In this document: in pieces, positions 57,882 through 64,000 of the stretch
Layout of the letters: every line of letters starts with the position of its first letter
Position numbering within the stretch: position 1 is the stretch's first letter
Source: Primula veris
Lineage: Eukaryota > Streptophyta > Magnoliopsida > Ericales > Primulaceae
DNA length: 64,000 nucleotides
Reading direction: 5' to 3'
Assembly: GCA_963682055.1 (NCBI GenBank)
Contig: OY821741.1
Location: 3,231,501-3,295,500, forward strand
Notes under the pieces: generated by a model
What the model was told of the DNA's origin: nothing
Database searches by the model: none
What the model saw: the letters and a program-made list of their open reading frames with translations, nothing else
Program-made: the position numbers and the translations under genes

Positions 57882-59049
57882 CATTTTTTTCAAGTCCTGC
57901 CAATTCTTCTAACCATTTTTTCCTCAATTGCTCAATATGTAAAATCTCATCATTGATAAGTTGAAATCATAGAAAGAAATTTTGCCTTCTAATCATAATG
58001 AAGAATTTTTATTCCGATCATATTTATGATATAATATGACCGATGTATTTCTTAATAAGACTCTGCATGACGGGATTTTATTAAATATCATCTTCTTCTT
58101 AGTGCTTAAGATTAGTCGCAATACACATTAATAAAATCCCTCGGGCCGGGTAGGAATTCTATCCAATCCAATAACTTCATTGATCCGTTCCAATCGGATC
58201 CAATCCTAGTTCAGGTAAAGGTAAACGATTGAAAAAGGAAACTTTGCTGCATCAAAATGGTAACAATACTCTGCTAATATTCTGGAAAAAACGTTTTAGA
58301 AACGTTTCTGATAAATAAGTGAAACTTATTAAAATCTAAAAAGTTTTTAAAATTGCCAAAATGTATTTTTTTTTAAAGTTAATCATTTAATTTAACATTT
58401 GAACAACATGACCACCTTTTGAATATTTGCATTCTAACATTTTAGGTGAGTTTTTAACCGATCAAAATTGCACGTGGTTTTCTATAGTACAATTAAAATA
58501 GACACGAGGTAATAGTTCAAATGTTAAACTATATGATTAAATTTTTTAAGTAAATCGTTTTCATAATTTTGATTTAAATTATTGTCCGGTTATTAATAAA
58601 ATACAATTACATAGAAATGGAGGAGTTTATATTCCTAGAAATATAGGATTACCAAGAAAAAATATATGTTCTAAAAGGCATATGGAAGCATGGGCGGTAT
58701 GCGTATCCTAGAAGGCTAAGATATTAGGCGGGGTTAGATGTATTAGACGGTGATTAAGCTAATTAGATGCTTGATTAAGTGTAATTAGACGCTAGACGAC
58801 TAATTTGTGTCAGAAGTCCGTCTTACGTTTTTTAGAACTAAATAGCATTAAACCAAAAACTATTAGAGAAATTAAGTAATTAAACAAAAACAAAAGTGTA
58901 GTAACTGTAGATGTTTTTGTCGTCTTTTTACCTTAAAAACAATCCAATTTATCCATTTTTATTATTATTACACTCTTTTATTAAATAAAATAAAATAAAA
59001 TAAAATAAAATAAAAAATCCATTTTCTCTCTCTCTAGAAAAAAAGGAAG
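57882..59049. other. Intergenic and ENOD93-like promoter
   Basis: No coding sequence. 58440-58625 has paired segments (GATCAAAATTGCACGTGG, AAATTATTGTCCGGTTATTAA) like those in the Stowaway-like MITE at 8.8 kb, a likely decayed relative. A TAAAA pentamer run lies at 58983-59012 and a CT-rich leader (CTCTCTCTCTAG) directly before the start codon. Confidence 0.5.
58983..59012. repeat. (TAAAA)n microsatellite
   Basis: Six pentamers of the form ATAAA/TAAAA about 40 bp upstream of the ENOD93-like start codon. Confidence 0.85.
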
Positions 59050-62000
59050 ATGATGATTGCTTCTCCGGCTGAAGATCAGAAGATGATCAGATCCAAAGAG
59101 TGTATTCAAGGTCCTTTTTTTAAAATAATTTTTTTAAGTTTTTTGTTGTTGAATAAATTAGAATTTTAATTGGATGGTTTTTAGAGTATTAATAGTAGCT
59201 TTATTGGGTTGAAATGATTATTTAGTTTAATTGGATTTAATCTTTTTATTTGAATAAATTATAATTATTGCTGGATGGTCTTGAGTGTATTTCAAGGTCC
59301 TTTTTTTAAATTCGTTTTGTTGTTGAATAAATTGTATTTTTAATTGAATGGTTTTGAGAGTGTTAATGGCTTCATTGGGTCTTTTTTTTTTTTTTTTTTG
59401 TAAAAAAATAATAGGTGTTGAATAAATTAGAATTTTAATGGATGGTTTTGACTTTTGAGAGTGTTAATAGCTTCATTAGGTCTCTTTTTTTTTGTAAAAA
59501 ATAATAGTCAGTTTTGTTGAATAAATTAGAATTTTAATTGGATGGTTTTGAGGGTGTTAACTGTTAATAACTTTATTGGGTTGAAATGATTTATTAGTCT
59601 AATTGAAATTTGTTTCTTAAAGGTCCTTTTTACTGATTTTTTTCTTAAGTATTTTTGTTGTTGAATAAATGAGAATTTCAATATGATGGTTTTAAGGGTG
59701 CTAATAACTTTATTGGGTTGAAATGATTAATTAGTAATTGGGTTGAAATGAGTGTGTTCAAGGTCCTTTTTTTAATATATTTTTTAAGTCTTTTTTTTGT
59801 TGAATATATAGGAATTTAATATGATGGTTTTGAGTGTGTTAATCGCTTCATTGAATCTTTTTTATTTGTAAAAAAAAGGTGTTGAATAAATTAGAATTTT
59901 AATTGAATGGTTTTGACATTTGAGTGTTAATAGCTTCATTGGGTCTTTTTTTTGTAAAAAATAATAGTCAATTTTGTTGTTGAATAAATTAGAATTTAAA
60001 TATGATGGTTTTGTAATACTAATAGATTCATTGGAATGAAATATGATTAGCCTTATTGAATTTTGTTTCTAAAAAGATCCATATAGTGCATTCAAGTTTT
60101 TTTTTTTTTTAATTTAATTATTTTCTTGTTGAATAAATGTGAATTTTAATTCCAACAACATTTTTTTTTAAATGTTGTTGGAAAAATTAGAATTTTCATA
60201 TGATGGTTTTGAGGGTGTTAATAGTAGCTTTATTGGGTTGAATGATTAATTCTACTAATTGGGTTGAAAAGATCCAAATAGGCATTAAAGGTCTTAATTC
60301 TTTTTTTGTTGAATAAATTAGAATTTTAATTGGATAGTTTTGAGGGTGCTAATAGCTTCATTGGGTTGAAATGATTAATTAAACTAATTTATTTTTTTCT
60401 ATCTAAAAGATACTTATTAAAAAAATAAAAAATTCTTTATTTTTTTGAACAAATTAGAATTTAATTGGATGGTTTTGAGGGTGCTAATAGCTTCATTGGG
60501 TTGAACTTGAAATGATTAATTAAACTAATTTTTTTTCTTTTTTCTATCTAAAAGATACTTATTAAAAAAATAAAAAATTCTTTATTTGTTGAACAAATTA
60601 GAATTTAATTGGATGGTTTTGAGAGTGCTAATAGCTTCATTGGGTTGAAATGATTAGTTAGCCTAATTGGACTGAAAAGATCCAAATGGTGTATTCAAGG
60701 TCTCTCTTTTTTATATAAAAAAAATCAATTCTTTTTTTGTTGTTGGATAAATTAGACTTTCCATGTGATGGTTTTGAGGGTGCTAATAGCTTCATTGGAC
60801 TTTTTTTTCCAAAAGATCCAATTGGTGTATCCAAGGTCTTTTTTTTGTTGAAAAAATTGGAATTTTAATATGATGGTTTTGGGGGTTGCTAATAGCTTCA
60901 TTGGGAAATGATTAATTAACATAGTTGGAATTTGTTTATAAAAGATCCAATTAGTGCATTCAAGGATTTGAAAAAAAGTAATTCTTTTGTTGTTAAATAA
61001 ATTAGAAATTTAGTATGTACTTGAGAGTTATAATAGATTTATTAGATTGAAATGATTAATTAACTTCATTGGATTTTTCTGAAAGATCAAAGTAGTGTAT
61101 TCAGGATCTTTTTTTAAATAATTCTTTTTTTTTTGTTGAATAGATTAGAAATTCAATATGATGGTTTGAGGGTGCTAATAGCTTCATTGGGTTGAAATGA
61201 TTATTCAGTTTAATTGGATTGAAAAGATCCAAATTGTGCATGCAAGGTTCTTTCTTTATTTTTATTTTTATATTGTTATTGAATAAATTGGATTTTAATT
61301 GGATTTTTTGAGGGTGCTAATAGCTTCATTGGGTTGAAATGATTAGTTAGCCTATTTGGATTTTGTTTCTAAAAGATCCCAAAAAAAAAGATCTTTTTTA
61401 TTTGAATAAATTAGAACTGCTTTATTGGGTTGAAATGATTGAGATTCAATTTTTTATTTTATTTTGAATGAATTAGAATTTTATTAGATGATTTTGAGAG
61501 TGCTAATAGCTTCATTGGGTTGCAATGAATAATTAGACTAATTGGATTTTGTTTCTGAAAGATTCAAGTAGGGTATCTAAGGTCCTTTCTTTCTTTTTTT
61601 AAAGTTATTTTTTGTTGTTGGACAAGCTAGAATTTAATTGGGTTGAAATGGTTAATTAGCTGCTAATCGGTTACTTTCTTAAACACTCTTGTTTTCGTTT
61701 TTGTTAATCGGATTTTGTTTTTGTTTTCGGAAATTATATTTTTGTTTTTTCACTATATTTAGGCATAGAATTCTCAAATCTTCCATAAGAAAAAAAACTT
61801 TGTTGAAACAGTAAGAAAATTATTGGGTGATTAGATTAGGCTGAGAGTAAAAATGTCACAAGGGTTGGTGCTATTAGTCCTCAGTTAGCCTCTGAGTCAC
61901 ATGCATTTAAGTTTTACATCATTGTGGAAATTTTAGTGATTGTTCGATTTAAGCTCAGTTTGTTTATGCTTATAAGGCATTTGGTTGACTGCCAATAAAG

Positions 62001-63621
62001 CTGAGATCTTTATATTGTGTTGTGATACCTTGGTGGAAGTCCTGTTAGCATCATCGTGCTGAAAAGGGCATTGATCGCCGTTGTAGCTGTGTGATATATT
62101 GAGAGAGTGTGTTTGTATTATTATGTGTTTATGTCTTAGGGCTAGTGGACTGTATTTCGTTATTTTGATCTACATTAATATCAGACATTGGATTAGTTTA
62201 GGGCCTTTAGGCGTGTTAGAGAAGGGCCGTTGGATTTAATTTGTATTACATCTTTTCTTTTGAGGCATGCACTAATTCTGAAGATCTTAATTTGTATCAT
62301 TGCTATATGTTTTTCCAAATTGTAGAGGGCGTCCGTGCCGGAGCAAAAGCAGCGGCTATTGCCTGTGTTGCAATTTCTGTTGTCACGGTATGTGATATTT
62401 TTTTTCTTCATATAATGTGTGTATTTGCAAAAATATTCTGGTTACAATATGCAGTTTTTGACTTTTTGTTGCTTCGAAATCGTTATTGTTCAGAAACAAA
62501 TTTGCTACTTCTTGAAAGTTGAAAATTTTAAGTGAAGGTTGTCTTGAGAAAAGTGGTCAGATAAAAATAAAAAGAACTAATCTTTCAGAGTCAAAAGTAT
62601 AAATCAATCTCTGCATTGGCAGTCATGTTAAATATTGCATCAACCTGTTCTGAGCAAGAGGTATTTCATGTTTTTTTTTAAATCTGTCGGAGCTGGAACG
62701 TTCTTTATCCTGGAAAATGAATTACTTTGACTGAGTTAGTTTAAATCTTATGATTGGAAAAATCTATTTTGCCATTCCATTAAAAAATGCCAATTTCTCA
62801 TCTCTCTGGCTGTATATGTATAAGTAACATTCCTTGGGAGAAATCTTATTAAGAACTAGCTATTGACAGAGGTAGCCCTTGGTTTTATATGCAATACGTC
62901 AGTATAGCTTACGCTATGTACGTCTTTACAATCAATAATGTAGTATGGTAATGTAACATACCCTCACTCTAAAATTAGCTAGTGAAGGGAAATAACTTAA
63001 TTTTTTTATACAATTGATGAATAGCTTAGACAGTGATATGTGATGAGCAAAAATCTTTTCAGGCGTTTATTGGTGGAATTCGTAGATAGGTGGCTACACG
63101 TGCCCCGTCATATTTTCCGACAACCCTCTAGTGTTTTAGCCTAAGTTGAACTATATACTAGAGAGAGAAAAGAATGTAATGTGTTTTTCTTCTTATCCAA
63201 TTGATGCCTTTTTCATGGGATGGTACATAGCTTTATATAGAGGTTGAGACCTCCTCATGTAGTGTCATGGGGAGGATAATGGCCCATCATGTGGCTACGT
63301 TTATTAAAATCATGGCGCATCAATATGAGATTGACATACACATTTTTATGTTCATTTCTACTGTCATCCGTGTTCTCTTGTAGTTCTTGATTGTTTTATT
63401 GTTAATTATCTCGTGTAAGGGTATGAATCGTATGATATCACTTTGGGTATTAACTAGTGCATTATGCCTTTTCCTCACCTGGATATCTCTGGTTCGTAGG
63501 TCTTTTTGGTAGTTGTAATCGGTGTTGTATTTTCTTTTTGGGCAGTTGGTTGCTGTTCGTAAGGTTCCATGGGCAAAGGCAAACCTTAACTACACAGCTC
63601 AAGCACTCATCATATCTGCCG
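59050..63621 (+). CDS. ENOD93-like protein (early nodulin 93 family), 5' part
   Basis: Three exons (59050-59110, 62326-62387, 63546-63621) join in frame to about 66 residues: MMIASPAEDQKMIRSKEC, then EGVRAGAKAAAIACVAIS, then LVAVRKVPWAKANLNYTA and QALIISA. This is the conserved core of the plant ENOD93 family: small proteins of about 100 residues with two hydrophobic segments, several of them linked to mitochondria. The last exon, expected to carry a second hydrophobic segment and a basic tail, is not visible by 64000 and should lie off the window. The second ATG at 59053 could also be used. Intron 1 (3.2 kb) is unusually long and repeat-filled. No damage was seen. Confidence 0.8.
59120..61680. 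repeat. Degenerate tandem repeat array in ENOD93-like intron 1
   Basis: About 22 copies of a 70-150 bp unit. The core reads TTGTTGAATAAATTAGAATT, TTAATTGGATGGTTTTGAGG, GTGCTAATAGCTTCATTGGG and TTGAAATGATTAATTAG, often followed by AAAGATCCAAATAG and TTCAAGGTC. Units start near 59140, 59250, 59320, 59415, 59515, 59660, 59795, 59880 and so on to about 61615. The word AAGGTCCTTTTTTTAAA at the exon 1 donor recurs within units, so the array seems to have grown from the intron's own 5' end. Confidence 0.85.
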
Positions 63622-64000
63622 GTATGCTTGCTTACACTTACTATATTATTCTCTATTTCATTAGCATCAATCTCTCTCCAATTCTCTGCATATTTAAAGA
63701 GAAAAACCTTACTTTTTCACTTTGATGAGTGAAACAACTCAGTGAAGTTGCATCAGCCTCTTTTTTTTTCCAATTATTGATATGGTGTAGGATGGGTTCC
63801 ATCCAAAAAAGGTCACACAAAAATTATGCAGAGATGGAAGGACTGTGAATATAAGGAGAATTCATTTTTCTTTTTATAATTAGATAGAATATAACGAGAC
63901 TGATGTGTGAGTCTTTTGGGGGCCCAACTCCTTAAATAAATGGAAAAATGTAATTTGATGCATCTGATGTAGATGCTCGCGGGCCACTATTCAAGTTCTC
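63622..64000. other. ENOD93-like intron 3, runs off the window
   Basis: No further exon of the family was found. A TGGTGTAG acceptor-like site at 63789 is followed by sequence that does not read like ENOD93. Confidence 0.45.

Noticed and set aside
63790..63870. Possible last exon of the ENOD93-like gene after TGGTGTAG
   Set aside because: The frame (GWVPSKKGHTKIMQRWKDC) does not fit the family's hydrophobic second half.
1..64000. tRNA, rRNA or organelle-derived segments
   Set aside because: None was recognised by eye. The initiator-tRNA-like GCTCTGATACCA words are retroelement primer-site type and not tRNA genes.

Overview
This is nuclear DNA from a flowering plant, almost certainly a eudicot. 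It is AT-rich, with split genes whose introns have GT-AG borders (one GC-AG) and plant-specific families: a SAWADEE homeodomain protein, an HSL3-type receptor, NIN-like proteins, a chloroplast YbeY-HAD fusion and an ENOD93-like protein. Ty1/copia, Helitron and MITE sequences are abundant. The species cannot be named from the sequence alone.

1-9.3 kb is a graveyard of gene pieces: six clean exons of a NUP85 C-terminal region and one AP-3 mu exon (minus strand), facing the 3' half of a CDKA-type kinase with a frameshift (plus strand). None has its remaining exons nearby. A Stowaway-like MITE follows. 9.3-15.1 kb holds an intact nine-exon SHH1/SHH2-like gene (248 aa), whose partners act in RNA-directed DNA methylation. 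16.3-18.0 kb is the ectodomain half of an HSL3-like LRR receptor kinase that has lost its transmembrane and kinase parts; a deleted copia element lies just downstream. 23.9-26.5 kb carries seven in-frame exons of a CCDC93-like protein without its 5' half.

27.0-46.1 kb is a strongly rearranged accessory block. It has a perfect 213-bp inverted repeat derived from an RNase H-like ORF, a broken DC1-domain gene whose last codons seed a 0.83-0.89 kb tandem array, and pieces of three NIN-like genes. The most complete of these has the NLP N-terminal and GAF-like regions and a PB1 domain but no RWP-RK DNA-binding domain. Then come a truncated plastid sigma-factor gene, a 5'-truncated copia element with a 1.43-kb LTR, a TIR element and short Helitrons. 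A 1-kb segment and several smaller ones are duplicated across this block.

48.0-57.9 kb holds an intact 12-exon gene for chloroplast endoribonuclease YbeY fused to a HAD phosphatase (571 aa). Its promoter and first exon have been amplified into four further upstream copies with a period of about 820 bp. 59.0-63.6 kb contains the first three exons of an ENOD93-like gene; its 3.2-kb first intron is filled with about 22 degenerate copies of an AT-rich repeat, and its last exon is not seen before the window ends.

The genes likely to be functional are SHH, YbeY-HAD and ENOD93-like (running off the right edge), with CCDC93 uncertain. Everything else is decayed, truncated or mobile.
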